Source: Diprion similis
Taxonomy: Eukaryota > Arthropoda > Insecta > Hymenoptera > Diprionidae
Assembly: GCF_021155765.1 (NCBI RefSeq)
Contig: NC_060114.1
Location: 2,914,001 to 2,978,000 of the forward strand
Direction of reading: 5' to 3'
DNA: 64,000 nt
In this document: positions 1-12,199 of the stretch, piece after piece
Position numbering within the stretch: the first letter of the stretch is position 1
Layout of the letters: every line of letters begins with the position of its first letter
The notes under the pieces: generated by a model
The model's input: the letters and a program-made list of their open reading frames with translations, nothing else
Database searches by the model: none
Told to the model about the DNA's origin: nothing
Program-made: the position numbers and the translations under genes

Positions 1-95
1 TTTGTGCTGCCCATCGGTCGTTAAACGCGTCACAAAAAGTTATTCGCGTTATTTCACGTTTGGCTTTCCCGGCCGATGCACCAAAAAATTTTATG

Positions 96-1980
96 TGACG
101 TCCTAACGGTCAATTCCGGACAAATTTAGAATTAGATTCGAAATTGAGTCGCGAGAAATGAACTGGGACGTACAATCAGTAGTTGTGGGTCTCCAATACC
201 GACTAATCACTAAAGTGAAATAGGTAACATCAATAAATTCGCGTAATGGGGGCTTTGGATGATTTGAAAGGAATTCGAAATAATAGAATATTAAGTCAAC
301 TTACCCTTGTTGTTTGCGCTTGGTGGTACAGGACAACAGGTAGCTTCGTGGAGCGGCGAAGGACCAGGTAGTTGGAGGTGTTTTAATTAAATTGAATGAT
401 TTTGATTTTTAATTGCACTTAAATGTTTATTAGTTTACGTTACGGTTACAAATACACAGGATAAGGCTCTCAGGTGGGGCAACAAAGTATCAATTACAAA
501 GTTAAAATACTGCTCTGAGGCAGAGTGACAAAGTGACGGTTACAACTTATTAAAATTAATGCTCTCCGAGTTCAATCTGCACCCGTTTATATAGAGCAAA
601 ATCTCCTATGCTCCTGTACAATTTTTGGGTGACAGATTTATTACATTGAGTCACCAGTGAATATTTAGGGGGTAGCTGGACTGTGATTGGTTCCGATCAA
701 GGTGACCTAATTAACGTCTTGGTCGTTACTTCATATGGTTTGCTTTGCGTAGCCCGGCTAGCTTCTAGCTGGCTACCAAAGCTTTCTTTGTTCGGTTTTA
801 TAATATTTAATAATTTGAATTTTGGGTGTTATTCGCGGGTGGCTTCATGTAAGGACTCAGAAATGTCTTTTAATATTAGGTAAACAATAGCTGTGTGGTT
901 TATTATTGAATTAGAATAATTGCGTAAAAGGAACGCACAGGTGTGCAAGGTTGAACAGGTGTCTGGGGGTATGTTGCGTTTAACGTTTGCGGGGTTGCTT
1001 CACCTCCAGGGTTTATTCATAATGTTTAATATTTAATATTGAAAGAAAGTAATATCGGCCGATAGGCTTTTTCATCTATGATTGAATATATCCCTCAAGG
1101 CTCTGCAATGTTGCCAGTGTAGCGCACTGATTCTGAGAATTTGAGTTGCGTCACCTAGCCTTAGGTTGACGGTGGTGCGACATGGTATGAACTAGATTCG
1201 CCCGTAGTACAAGCTTGTAATATTATTTGGAATCAAAATTGTTTTGTTAACTTAGATTTGGCTTGTAGTATTTCTTTGATACGGGAATAAGCGTAGTAAT
1301 TCCCCAGATACTTAGGTTTGTAAGAATAGTGGATTAATAGTAACAATTCAAATGTAATTGTAATTTAGATTAATAGTAACAATTCAAATATAATAATATT
1401 AGTAATAACGCAAGTAATATAATAATTTGGTCATTTAAGAAGAATGTTTTAGTTTAGATATTTTGAGATATTGAGATATATATATATATTGATAAAATTG
1501 AGTATTCTGATAATATAGAAGAGGCAGGTATATATGCATGTATTTATACGTGTATGCAAGCATTAGGTATAAGTATAGATGCAAGCGCAGTATTGTCGGG
1601 GATATATGTTGGTTGTGTCTATGGTATCATTACCGACGGAACTACTCCGTGTAAGACATGCCTGCCTATAATACGGCGTTTAGTCTTTGCTCTCTTGGTA
1701 GTTTTACTCCAGGGGTTTTTTGTAGGCTTGATTAATGCTAAATAACACTTTTAACGGTTTAAATGATAGCTGTAGTATTACTGAAGTTCTGTAAAAGGAT
1801 CTCGCGACCTTTGAGGTAAGTATATCCCTTCAATTAATAAAAGGTAGTTAGATGAATGTAACTAGGTAATATCTAGTAACTTTTAGGTTTGTTGCAAGAT
1901 TCTTGTACTGAAGTTAGGCGTGGTTGGTTAGTTTATGGAATAGAAAGGAAAAAATTGTGGTGGGGCGGTCGGATGTTACA
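96..1980 (+). repeat. LTR copy A (about 1.9 kb, TG...CA)
   Basis: Starts with TGACGTC and ends with CGGTCGGATGTTACA, the same termini as the copy at 3006-4909 and nearly the same length (1885 against 1904 bp). Internal blocks align in order, such as CAGTAGTTGTGGGT about 79 bp from the start, TAATCACTRAAGTGAAAT just after it, and a TACGGCGTTT block in the last third. The flanking 5-mers (ttatg before, ggagc after) do not match, so no target duplication supports an intact solo insertion. No primer-binding site is evident just after the end. I see no coding potential; the short ORFs inside are not conserved in copy B. Confidence 0.7.
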
Positions 1981-3000
1981 GGAGCTAATCCTATGCCGTA
2001 CCATCGGCGGCGAGTATCCAAAGGATTGATATTGTAGCATCGGTACCTTTTTCTCTCTCTCTCACAAAATATGAGTGGTCGATTCAAAATGGTCACGAGA
2101 CTACGTCAGAGCTGTACGAAGCGATGCGGTGAGGGGGCAGATTGCAGTGCCCACGTAGTGCTTGACATGCTTAAGTAGTTCGAACTGTGCAGTGATAAAA
2201 TAATATGAACAATAGAAAGTGACGAATCAAATGGTTCGAGCGTCAATTTTCACAAGTCATATTAGAAATTGTATGGGTTAGGTTACTGTTTGCATTTCCT
2301 TTGGAATGAGGATCTCACTTATGTTTGATATTACAGGGATTACCTGCAGCGATGCACGAAATACATTCTTTTCAATCGTGAATAAGTATTACATAATATA
2401 AGCGCTAACTAGTAATTCATTATTCATGTGTATTCTTAATTATCGTTGATACTAAGTTTTGTTTATATCCAAGTACTGATAATATAATTATTCTAGGTAC
2501 TTAATCATAGTCAAGATAAGTGAAGTAAGGTACTAAGTTGAGTGCACAGCTTAATAAACTAGAGTCAAAATGCCATTGCATGAATAAAACTATAATTTTT
2601 TTTTATTTCTCCAAACCGAAAATCCCAAAAATTCTATCGAAACAACAAATTCGTAGAACAAGTTTTCTTTTACACAAAAATCATCCTTTCTTGTTAAAAT
2701 AGTCATGAATTCTTGAGTTTATATGAAATATATGTTATTATATATTATGTATTATATTAAAATATATATAACATATTGTATGCGATGTATAATAATAATT
2801 ATATACGTAATTACAGTACATGAAATATAATTCAATGAAGGCAACATACACTCTTCAAAATGTCGTACAAAATTGTAATTAGGTGCGTATCATTGACGCG
2901 GGCACTAAATTTACCACGCTACGCTCCTGGCTTAGAAAGAGAGAGGCACTCACGTTACTTTTTCTCTCTCTGTCCTTTCACTTCACGGCTAGAAGGCTCT
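1981..3000. other. Non-coding spacer between LTR copies
   Basis: No supported gene. It holds an AT-rich near-palindrome around 2730-2775 and a stretch rich in CTCTCT near 2960-3004. Because it lies between two copies of one LTR it could be a remnant of an internal region, but it shows no gag/pol homology, no primer-binding site and no polypurine tract that I can recognise. Confidence 0.5.
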
Positions 3001-3005
3001 CTCTG

Positions 3006-4909
3006 TGACGTCGGAGCGGCACTCCACTAAAATTCCCCAAAACTGCCACTAGAGATTATCGCAGATGTTTAGCTAGACTTCACATCAGTAGTTGTGGGTC
3101 GCCGATATCGATTAATCACTGAAGTGAAATGGACAACTTGATCGAATTCGCGTAATTGGATATTAACGGAGAGTTGAAAATTGTTATAAATTATTAGAAT
3201 AACATTTACCTTACCTTTTATGAGACGGCTTCTTCCGGAACTGTGATATAGGCGTGATGAAGGAACTTGTTTTAAATGAACACAGAATTTAGATTTGGAA
3301 TTGGTTTAAAGTAGAATATATTTTGATTAAACACACAGAATAAGAATGAACAAATTTTAATAATATAAAATTGGATAATGAATCGGGCAGAGATTCGTTG
3401 TCGGAATGCAAATGCTAGAGGATTTTACCGCGAGGATCTACTGAGTAATTGTAGCTACTGGAGATAAAAACCAAGAGAGCGAATGATCGCTGGGTGCTCG
3501 TATTTATTCAGAGCGGTAGCTATAGGGGTGTGAAATCCTCTCCGCGAGCATTGCCCCACACAACGCATTTCTTCCCCTTATTCTAAGAATTAAAACTAGG
3601 CTGATATGCTATGCTATGGGATTTATTGGTGTTGGGTGCAAAGTTGGACTTTGGACTGTGCCCCCAACTCTTTGCTCCATACCCCCTCTCTAAGATTGGA
3701 AACTAGAGTGGTATTCGTTTTTTAGGATTTGAATTAGTGTACGTTATGGGTATGAGTTTCATGTATATGTGTGTTGGTGTAACGCGCTAGTGTATTCGTC
3801 GATAGGCGCGCGGTCCCTTGGTAGTTGTACTGAAGGAGTAGGGGGTCTAACACAACTTTATGAGGTGGCCTTCGGCCGCGTAACGCGCGTATGCTCGAGA
3901 TCGCCGCTTCCTAGGGTTGAATCCGTGTGAGCTTTACTTACATCATTATGTTGGTTTTGATTTTATACAATGTCGGCGTTCCCGAGCGTACGGGGCGTTA
4001 TATTACAAGCGTACTTTTATTTCTAGAATGTTCTAGTATGCTAGGGAATATAATGAAGGGTTATATAGAAGATAATTGATTAATTTGCTTGCTTAATGTT
4101 TAGCTGCGATACAAGAGCGTTCTCTAATATAATATTTGATATATTTTATAGAAGATAATTAATCCTGGAACACTATTATACTTCGTCTTCAAAAATAATG
4201 TGGATGTTTTGATTTTGATGATTTAATAATAGTCTATTCATCATTATTTTCCTGAGTTACCTTTTGATTGCCTCGCCCCACAGAATCATCCCGTGAGTTA
4301 GTTTACCTTCGGTGATTTTGTTATTATGTTACTGATACACTCTCCAGGTGGCGTTCTGTACGGTTCTGCAATAGAAGGTCTACGTTACCTCCAAAGTTGG
4401 GCGCGTTGCCTACAATACGGCGTTTTGGAAGGGAATGTTGAATAATTTGTATTTACGTATTTGGAGGTATCGCAGTCCCTGGCCTTTACAGGTTATTTCT
4501 CTAATGTTATTAATTTTATATTATATTGATTATATATCTTCATGTTATAGTCTTATCTATCTCGTGGGCTGTAGGCTGTAGCTTAGGTTGCCTATAATGT
4601 GGCTCTAAACTCCGTGTTTGCAACTAGGTATTGTATAATATTTCGATATAATGGTGTTAGTAAATTGTGATAATAAAATAATAATATCATAGTCTCCTGT
4701 AATGTGAGGATCTTGTAATATGGTTTCTGGACTCTTGATTAATGATAATGGTTGTTATGCCTCATCTAGGGGCTTTCAGATGGTTAAGCAGTTTCCTTGA
4801 ATGACTTTCTTACAGAGTTCTCACATTTAGAGTTTTGGTTAGTTGGTAACTAATGTTAGGGAATAATCATAAACAATAAAACATACGGACGTTCCGGTCG
4901 GATGTTACA
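3006..4909 (+). repeat. Solo LTR, copy B, with 5-bp target duplication
   Basis: The element begins TGACGTCGGAGC and ends GGTCGGATGTTACA. It is flanked by CTCTG at 3001-3005 and again at 4910-4914. TG...CA termini with a 5-bp direct repeat are the signature of a solo LTR left by recombination between the two LTRs of a retrotransposon. At about 1.9 kb it is long for an insect LTR. Its right end lies 187 bp before the Pin4 start codon, so it forms the distal promoter region of that gene. The left flank is CTCT-rich, so a chance match of the 5-mer is possible but not likely. Confidence 0.75.
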
Positions 4910-5096
4910 CTCTGTGCACTACAACCTCCAAGCTCTAGCCCAGTCCTAGGGAGTTCTTAGCGCCGATAGCTAGTTTCGGAACGCATCCTTGGTGTATCAT
5001 CAGCTGCGAACAATAATGTATGTTTAGAATTTCTGCTGGAGTGATATACATATATTGTATAAAATTTTTGATCTCTCTGGTGTGTAAATCATTATA
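4910..5096 (+). promoter_or_regulatory. Pin4 proximal upstream region
   Basis: This 187-bp stretch between the solo LTR end and the Pin4 ATG must hold the native 5' UTR and whatever proximal promoter survives. I see no clear TATA box. A TCATCA/TCAGCT stretch near 4998-5004 could act as an initiator, but that is a guess. The promoter and 5' UTR are assigned by position only. Confidence 0.35.
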
Positions 5097-7377
5097 ATGC
5101 CCCCAAAAAAAAATGCTGCTGCTGGAAAATCGAAAGGTGGAAATGAAGGCGACAAGGGAGACAGCAATAAAAAAGGGGGGACCGCAGTTAAAGTGATTAT
5201 ATTATCCAATTCACAATAAACGGCGCACTTTTTTTTATATCACTCTGACATCTAGACTAGCCATTCAATAAATCTCACAATCCCAAATGTTCATTTGCGA
5301 AGAGCTACAAGACAAAATAAACGCAACAGTGGATTTGTATAGTGTATCACTGTGTAATTAATTGCAATGTGCATATTTAATACCTATATAAATATCTATG
5401 TAATATGTATACCAATGAATATCATCCCAGGTAAGGCACATTCTCTGTGAAAAACAATCCAAGATTCTAGAGGCAATGGAAAAACTCAAGGCTGGTCAAA
5501 AATTTAACGAAGTAGCTACTACCTACAGCGAAGACAAAGCACGCTCTGGTGTAAGTATTAAACTCTTTTGACAAACAAATTTAAAGTCTGTTACTATTTT
5601 GTAACAATGAATTTTTAGAGAAATACCTCATTTGTTTCACAACATTAGTACTGATGAAATTCAGTATACTGTATAAATAATGCCAAACGTACCACACACA
5701 GTTTGCACATTCAACGTGTTCAGTAATTCTGAAATTGCAAAAAATTGATTGTGCGTTAACGTCATTTTATTAATCAGTTCTCTCTTTTAGAAAACCCACT
5801 TTTATCCGAAAGAAGTTCTTATCCACCCAAATTATATTAACTATCTATACTAGACGTTTACAATTACATCATGGAAAGTTTCAAATTTATGGTCTGTTAC
5901 TCAAGGTTTTTCCTTTCTGAACGTTTTATTCAAAGTGTAAAATCTATGCGTCCACTTTCTTATGAATGGAATATGAACTATTAAACAGAAGCTCAATCAT
6001 TGCCAGGAATTAAATTTAAGGTGTAGTCAAATGTTATCATCTGTCCCTTGACATCCTTTTTATTGTCAGTTTAAATTTCGATTGAGTGTCTGTAAGGTAC
6101 GCCTTTTCGGTCATGTTTTTGCACCCGTCAAGTCATACTTTTGTAAGTATAAAGTTTAACTTCACAGCCAGAAAACAGAGGCGTATACGTTATGTATACT
6201 TGATGAAAAAACATTGTTGGCACCTCGATCGTAAGATTCTCCAACCCTGGAGATTCTGAAAAATACTATTCTGATGTTCTCCCAAAGATAGCTAGCATTT
6301 TTCGTACTGCAAAGCCTCAGTAAAAACTAAGTTTTATTTTTCACAATGAGCTCATAGGTTTTCATCACTACTTAGATACAACGATAATCATTATAGTTTT
6401 GTTGACAATTCCAAATATATCAGTGATAATCTAATAATTCTTTGCTTGTTACCTTTTTAGGTACTAGATGGCTTTCCACTGTGTTACTTATGCTTCTATT
6501 TTGCTACTATTTCTCAATATTACTTTCACTTGCCTCTTTTCCTTAATACCTGCAACTGCGCGCCACTATTTTTATGCTAAGTTATGATTACAATCAATAT
6601 AATTGAAAAGTTGGGGCAATTAAATTCTGGTCATAATAAGAGTCGTAAATTAATATTATCCAATTGTTAAAAAATTAAAGATAAGACTTGAGGCTATTTA
6701 CACAACAAAAAGACCAGATTGATTTCAAACTACTGATTATCGCTAAATTTACTATTTACAAGTTGATTTACAAGTAAATAAATTGATGAACTCTTGTTTG
6801 AATACCGATTTTTTCACTCCCATGCTTTAAAATTTTTTACTTCTATGGGAAATTCGTATAGTTGTAATACTTTGGTTTATTGATAAAGTAATAGGAACAA
6901 ATTTAAAGGAGTTTTTCCCTGTACAAAAATTCACAATATGTAATAAACGACAGATTACATTTGACTATAATATTCCATGCAATTGGGATATGAATAAAAC
7001 AAACCCAGATCGAATCGAATAATTGGTTGTCGATGTATAAATTCCAAAAATTCATTCATATTTACAGTCACCTGCTCATATACCTGTAATGTATACCCTT
7101 TCAACAATCCTTGATAGCTGGCTAATTAACAAAAATAAATGATTTCAATTATGTATTTTTAAATTAATGACCAAAAATTTTTTGTAATAAAAGTATATTA
7201 ATAATCAACTGAATTTAGGGAGATCTGGGCTGGATGACTCGTGGTTCTATGGTTGGGCCATTTCAAGAGGCAGCCTTTGCATTACCAATATCGAGTATTG
7301 GTTCACCAGTATACACTGACCCGCCAGTTAAAACGAAATTTGGGTACCACATAATCATGGTTGAAGGAAAAAAATAG
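5097..7377 (+). CDS. Pin4: Peptidyl-prolyl cis-trans isomerase NIMA-interacting 4 (parvulin-14)
   Basis: Three exons, 5097-5192, 5431-5550 and 7219-7377, join in phase 0 at both junctions and give 124 residues. Introns are GT-AG (donors GTGATT and GTAAGT; acceptors ending CCAG and TTTAG). Residues 1-32 form a Lys/Gly-rich basic tail ([15 protein letters not shown]), as in animal Pin4. Residues 33-124 are one parvulin rotamase domain with [38 protein letters not shown] and the C-terminal [11 protein letters not shown]. Length fits the roughly 130-residue family. Pin4 proteins isomerise Xaa-Pro bonds and are known from nucleus, pre-ribosomes and mitochondria; the basic tail is thought to bind nucleic acid. 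No frame breaks. Intron 2 (1.67 kb) shows no other gene. A solo LTR abuts the 5' side. Confidence 0.96.
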
Positions 7378-7426
7378 CAAGATATGAAATTACTTCGTTG
7401 TATACACTCAACTTATAATTTTTATT

Positions 7427-7432
7427 AATAAA
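7427..7432 (+). terminator. Pin4 polyadenylation signal
   Basis: AATAAA lies 50 bp after the Pin4 stop codon, in an AT-rich context. Position and motif fit the cleavage/polyadenylation signal of this gene. Confidence 0.65.
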
Positions 7433-8765
7433 ATGATTTCATTTTTTCAATTATGAACGAACTTTGTGGGATCAGTAAGGCTTTGAACCCTTCAACATTA
7501 CCTGATACCATATATAGTACCTACGCAACATTACCTATAACCATATAGATAGACGTTACTTGATAAAAAAAAACGATTGACTGACTCACAAAATATGACT
7601 GCTCTGGCCAGATATCGATGAAACCATTACCAGATATTTAAAAGTGATGAATCTTTTGAAACCCTAGTATCACATCATGTATTTAACTGTAGTATTATTT
7701 TATCCAATTGCCACATTTAGTAAGTATTTTGCGTTATCATACATAAAAAATTATCCTATGTGAAACATTTTTCAATTTTAGTGGTCGATGACGTTAGTAT
7801 GCAAGTGCAGAACGATCTTCTATGAGGGTAGCTGATTCTGCAAATTCGATATTAATCGCTATGACAGTAATTGTACGTGGAAAAAGAGTATTTATGGTAA
7901 TTGGACATCGAAGACTAGTAAAAGTGGTGAATTATACAGGTGCAACTTTTGAGAAATTATTTGAAGTTAATTTATAGGTTAAAAATTGTCAAAATTAGAC
8001 CAACAATGGCGAACCCACACCGTGGCTATGACGGGGTGGTAGGCTTCAAGTAAATAATAATGAATTCAAGTGAATGATTTGAATAATGATATACGTAAAA
8101 AAATGTAACCCTTTTATTGTAAAACATATTTAGCCCCCAACCCTCATGATGCCAAAATATAGATAGGCTCAGTTAGTGGTTGTTAGTTTCGTGGACATTG
8201 ATTCATTCCAATGAAACTCAGAGACAGATTGTTAACTTTTGCACACCTGGCCAAAGGCCACCTTTTGCTTTGCAACGTCTTTGCAAAGTATAACATTTGT
8301 TTATTTTAATGATTCAGCCATGGTGTTACATCCTGAGAGAAATGTTGCGAGTTGCTTCTGATTCATTGCGTGATTTAGGTTATACTCTTGACTTACGTTT
8401 ATGCACGTGCGTCAAGTCATTCGAACTTTATTGGCCGACAGTCTGCGCCTTATTAAGCTGTTACGTGCCAGCCGGTATCCACGGGGGCACCCTCTCTGTA
8501 TCCTACATTACCGATGTGCAGTTACCATAGGAGAGCTTTAGGAGCTCTTACCCGTAGTTCTTAGACTAATACCGACATGCACAATTGTAATCATAAAGTA
8601 CAATATTCTTATATCGATAGTTCTCTACGCTATATTAACCGTTATTTCATCAGCTAAACTTATATACATATATGGTACTTATATTTTTCTCACATTTGAC
8701 CGTTATATTTTTCAACATTAGCTTTCAAATAAATCCCTTAATTTACGATCGCAGCTGCAATGCTT
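7433..8765. other. Intergenic, no feature recognised
   Basis: AT-rich sequence downstream of Pin4. A 77-codon open frame at 8297-8530 has no recognisable domain, no splice context and no family resemblance, so I do not call it a gene. Confidence 0.5.
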
Positions 8766-8869
8766 CAAAGTAATAAACACTTGCAATAATTCAGGGCAAT
8801 AAACACTTGCAATAACTCAAAGTAATAAACACCTGCAATAATTCAAGTCAATAATCACTTGCAATTATC
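8766..8869. repeat. 26-bp tandem repeat, four copies
   Basis: Four consecutive units of the pattern CAAAGTAATAAACACTTGCA plus AATAAT/CT, differing at a few positions; the last copy is the most diverged. Units directly abut, unlike the spacer-separated units of a CRISPR array. It is a short minisatellite. Confidence 0.85.
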
Positions 8870-9667
8870 ACTCAATAAAGATAGTCGAGTAGACTAAACA
8901 GAGGAAACGTGGGAAGAGAAATCATGAATAGCTCTCAGATAAAGAAGCCTTATTCTCAGAATTAGGAATAGCGCCCTTATTTAATGATCACGCGGCCAAT
9001 TAGCGTATCGCCGCTTGCTTTCTAAACCAACCACCGCACGCTAATTCCCCGCCAAGATCCTACGCACTAACCAGAAACTTTACCCCCATACTAATTAATA
9101 TCCTCATCCAATCATCCTAGACCCGCGAGAAACTGTAACCCTTTCGAACTCCTCCTACTTTTTCCACCTCTTTTCTCAACCCTAATTCAAATTAGATCAG
9201 AATAAATCCAGACATCAAAGAGAAAAGTTTTAGACATCATAGAAAACAGAACAACCTTAGAACAGAGTTTAATCCAGAAATCATAGAAAAGTTTAGACTC
9301 AGTGAATAAAGTCACTCAGAACCTCGAAGATTTAATAACAGTTGTGATTGTGATAAGCAAAACACCAAATTATGAACCATCGTAAATTCGACAACTGAGA
9401 AGTTGACGGAGATTGTTGATTATTAATAAATATTTATTCTAAATTAAAGTGTTGTGTGAAGAGAATTATTTCAATCACGCATAGTGATGGTTGGCACGAG
9501 CCTAATTGCCTTACAAACTCTCAGAATTAATTGAGCCGAACGAGAAGAGCTGAGGAGCTGATCAGCAGATTTTCGAACATCAACTACGTAAGTCAAGAGA
9601 TTAACCAAAATTACGCAGTGAATCATGGCGTTCCTCTCAGAACGTAACAAATCAGCCGACGCAATAC
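8870..9667. other. Intergenic, no feature recognised
   Basis: A-rich sequence in which phrases such as 'catagaaaa' and 'cagaac' recur loosely near 9235-9330. No gene, RNA or clear element boundary was found. Confidence 0.45.
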
Positions 9668-9749
9668 CAATCGCGACTGTCAGAAAATGTTCCTATGCGA
9701 CCACAGCTAACGGTGGGCTCCTAGGGACATTTTCTGACTTTCGCGATTG
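9668..9749. repeat. 82-bp near-perfect hairpin
   Basis: Two 30-nt arms (9668-9697 and 9720-9749) are reverse complements at 26 of 30 positions. They begin CAATCGCGA and share GTCAGAAAATGT, leaving a loop of about 22 nt. The fold could be a tiny foldback element or a transcribed hairpin of miRNA-precursor size. Sequence alone cannot separate these. Confidence 0.7.
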
Positions 9750-10045
9750 ACATCCTTAAAGCGCCACTGAACTGACTTGAAAATATCAAATCGTGACGTC
9801 ATAAGTACGTGCAGCGCGTCTGAATATTAAACGGTGAAATAACACCTGATGACCTGGTGAAATAACGCTGATTTCATTGGCTTGTTCTGTTAGATCCAAC
9901 CAATGATATCAGATACAGATCGAGACATACTTCTTGTGGGCCATGAACGGGCTGCTGTCACATGAAAATCGCCGTTACGAATCGTGCCATATTTACAAAA
10001 ACATAACTGATAGTATAAGTTTTCCCGAATGAAGTGAGTGCTTTT

Positions 10046-10227
10046 GTACGTGGCTAACTGTCTGGCGAGAGTGAAAGAAATTGTGAAACAGTGCAATCAG
10101 TGAATATTCAACATGCGGTAACTCCGATCGGCTATGTTTGTTGTGGCGTGATTTTATTCACTTCATTATTCTTTATTATAAACATTATCAGCGATTTGCA
10201 TGACCAGTGACTCAGTTAGCCACGTAC
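10046..10227. repeat. Inverted repeat pair GTACGTGGCTAACTG
   Basis: A perfect 15-bp arm at 10046-10060 is repeated in reverse complement at 10213-10227, and the bases outside (GCTTTT / AAAAGT) are loosely inverted as well. The 152-bp interior has no coding content. This probably marks a small non-autonomous TIR element. Confidence 0.5.
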
Positions 10228-10374
10228 ACTTTTATTCAAGCTTCAATTTAAAAATTTTCCGAGTAAGATTCGTGCTTCCGTTCTCACAGGATTCGTAATG
10301 GCGTTTCACCCAATTACCTCGCTTCTGACGGCTATAAATATATATATGACATGCCAGGTCAGCGGCGCCTTAAT

Positions 10375-11150
10375 TGTAACCTTAAGTACCAACTAACCAA
10401 ACTCCAAATGTGATAATTCTGTAAGTAAGTCATCCAAGGAAACTGCCTAACCATCCGAATATCCCTAGACGAGGTATAACTACAAATATCATTAACCAAG
10501 AGTCTAGAAACCATATCACAGGATCCTGACATTATAGGAGACTATGATATTATTATTTTATTATTACATATTACTAACACTAATATATTTAAATACTGTA
10601 CAACACTTAGTTGTAAACGCGGAGTTTAAGAGCCACATTATAGGCAATCTACGCCACACCCTGTAGCTGGGGAGATAGATAAGACTGTAATGCAAAAGAC
10701 GTATAATTAATATAATATGAAGTCAATAACATTGCTGCAATAAACTATAAAGGCCCGAGACTGCGGAACCCCCGTAACGTGAATACAAATTATCCAGCAT
10801 GAATGATAGAATCCTTTCCAAAACGCCGCACTGTAAAACCTTAGGAGGCAACATAGACCTCTATTGTAGAACCCTACAGAACGTCACAGGAGAGTATACC
10901 AGGAGCACCATAACAAAACCACCGAACGTAAACTAACTTACAGGATAATACTGGCGAAGCAACCGAATGGCAATCTAGAAAAGTACTAACAAATAGATTA
11001 TTATTAAATCATTAAATCCTTCAAACCAAAAGCATCCACACTAATTCTGGAGACGAAATATAGCAATGTTTAAAGCACAACTCTTTATAAAACTCTATAA
11101 CATTTCCAATAAGGCGACCTAAATTGTATACGTGACAACGCCGTACAACT
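10375..11150 (-). repeat. Truncated LTR copy C, inverted
   Basis: The reverse complement aligns with about the last 750 bp of the LTR at 3006-4909. Shared blocks include TTGCCTATAATGTGGCTCT, AATAATATCATAGTCTCCT and a GGTTAGTTGG block near the end. On the plus strand it begins TGTAAC at 10375, the complement of the family's TTACA terminus. The 5' part of the LTR is missing and similarity fades near 11100-11150. With copies A and B it leaves Pin4 flanked by inverted LTR sequence. Confidence 0.65.
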
Positions 11151-11180
11151 AGCAACCAGAGAGCCGTTTCATCCATCTCC

Positions 11181-11590
11181 TTGAAGTTAGCCGGAAAATT
11201 CCGATTCTTAAAAAAATCACTTCATGCAACGTTGGTCGTTTGTCGGCGATTGTTGGTTAGGTCAAGTAGTTTATTGGATTGTAGTTGTTTAAGTAAATCC
11301 AAAACAAGATTGGGCATAAAGTTAGCCGGACGATTTTTAATTTCCAATATTTTTGAATCGTTGGGGGGGTCCAATCGATGCGCAATCGTTTGTTGAATAC
11401 ACATATAGCAATTGGAACGTCTGCTGGATCGTGGCTTGACAAAAAATGCCGGAAAAGAAAACATTTCAGCAATCCAAAATTGAATTTTGCATGAAGTTAG
11501 CCAGACTGTTTACAATTTCTCATATTTTTTAATCGTTCGGAGGTTCCATCGATGTGCAATCGTTTGTTGGACACGAATATAGCGATTATT
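11181..11590 (+). repeat. Diverged tandem repeat, about 172-bp period
   Basis: The block CATRAAGTTAGCC followed by a TTT-rich stretch, AATCGTT, a G-rich run and CGCAATCGTTTGTTG appears at 11317-11415 and again at 11489-11590. A shorter start of the same unit (GAAGTTAGCCGG) is at 11185. The last unit runs into the 5' end of the gag relic, so this may be leader sequence of that retroelement. Confidence 0.6.
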
Positions 11591-12199
11591 TTCAAACAAT
11601 TTGAAATCTATTTAATTGCTTCCGAGAAGGACGTCAAAGCTAACAAAATCAAAATCATTCTCCTCTTGAACCTTGTCGGTGAGAAGGGTGCAGAGGCTCG
11701 CAACATATTCACAATACCCGAAGAGGACAAAGTCAAGTATGCTATAATACTTAAAGCATTGAGGATTGATAAAAACCAAAGAAAAAGAAAATTAATGAAA
11801 GGTAAAAATTCAGCAAAACAAAGCAGAATGGAGAAACATTTGATCATTTTCTCACGTCACTCAAGAAAGCCGTCAAGAATTGCGAGTACGAAGGACAAGA
11901 AAAATCGATTCTACGACACACAGTAGTCTACGAGATCCATGATGCCAGACTTTGGGAAAAGCTGTTGGAGACCGACACGCTTGATCTCGACAAAGCAGCC
12001 GTGTTGTACAGCTCTTAGGAGGCGACAAAACAGCATGCCAAGACTCTACGGTTCGAGGAGCTGGGCAGTGCAACAAGTGAAACTGTCCTCAACTGTCCTC
12101 AACTCGCTCAAGATTAATTTTCAAGACCAGAACAAGAATTATTCAAGAAAGAAGCCTGTGAATAATTCGAGTGAAAAACAGAAAAGATCCCAAAAATAG
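11590..12199 (+). pseudogene. Ty3/gypsy-type gag relic (capsid part)
   Basis: An open frame from 11552 reads FKQFEIYLIASEKD...KIKIILLLNLVGEKG, the N-terminal capsid-like region seen in insect Ty3/gypsy gag proteins. Near 11820 the frame shifts. The homologous continuation is in another frame, with GETFDHFLTSLKKAVKNC, RLWEKLLETDTLDLDKA and, after a TAG, EATKQHAKTLRFEEL. The zinc-knuckle region expected next lies about 1.3 kb away at 13480, so the element has been split. Gag normally forms the particle that packages the element RNA. Here the frameshift and stop make it dead. Family assignment comes from recognisable gag phrases, not a search. Confidence 0.75.

Noticed and set aside
96-4909. A and B as the two LTRs of one element
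   Set aside because: The outer 5-mers do not match, no primer-binding site follows A, no polypurine tract precedes B, and the 1.0-kb middle shows no retroelement content, while B alone has matching CTCTG flanks.
8297-8530. 77-codon plus-strand ORF
   Set aside because: No domain, no splice sites and no family resemblance; open frames of this size are common by chance here.
8766-8869. Possible CRISPR-like array
   Set aside because: Units abut directly with no unique spacers, and the window is animal DNA. It is an ordinary minisatellite.
11222-12076. Minus-strand ORFs over the gag relic
   Set aside because: Antisense shadows of the repeat units and the gag reading frame.
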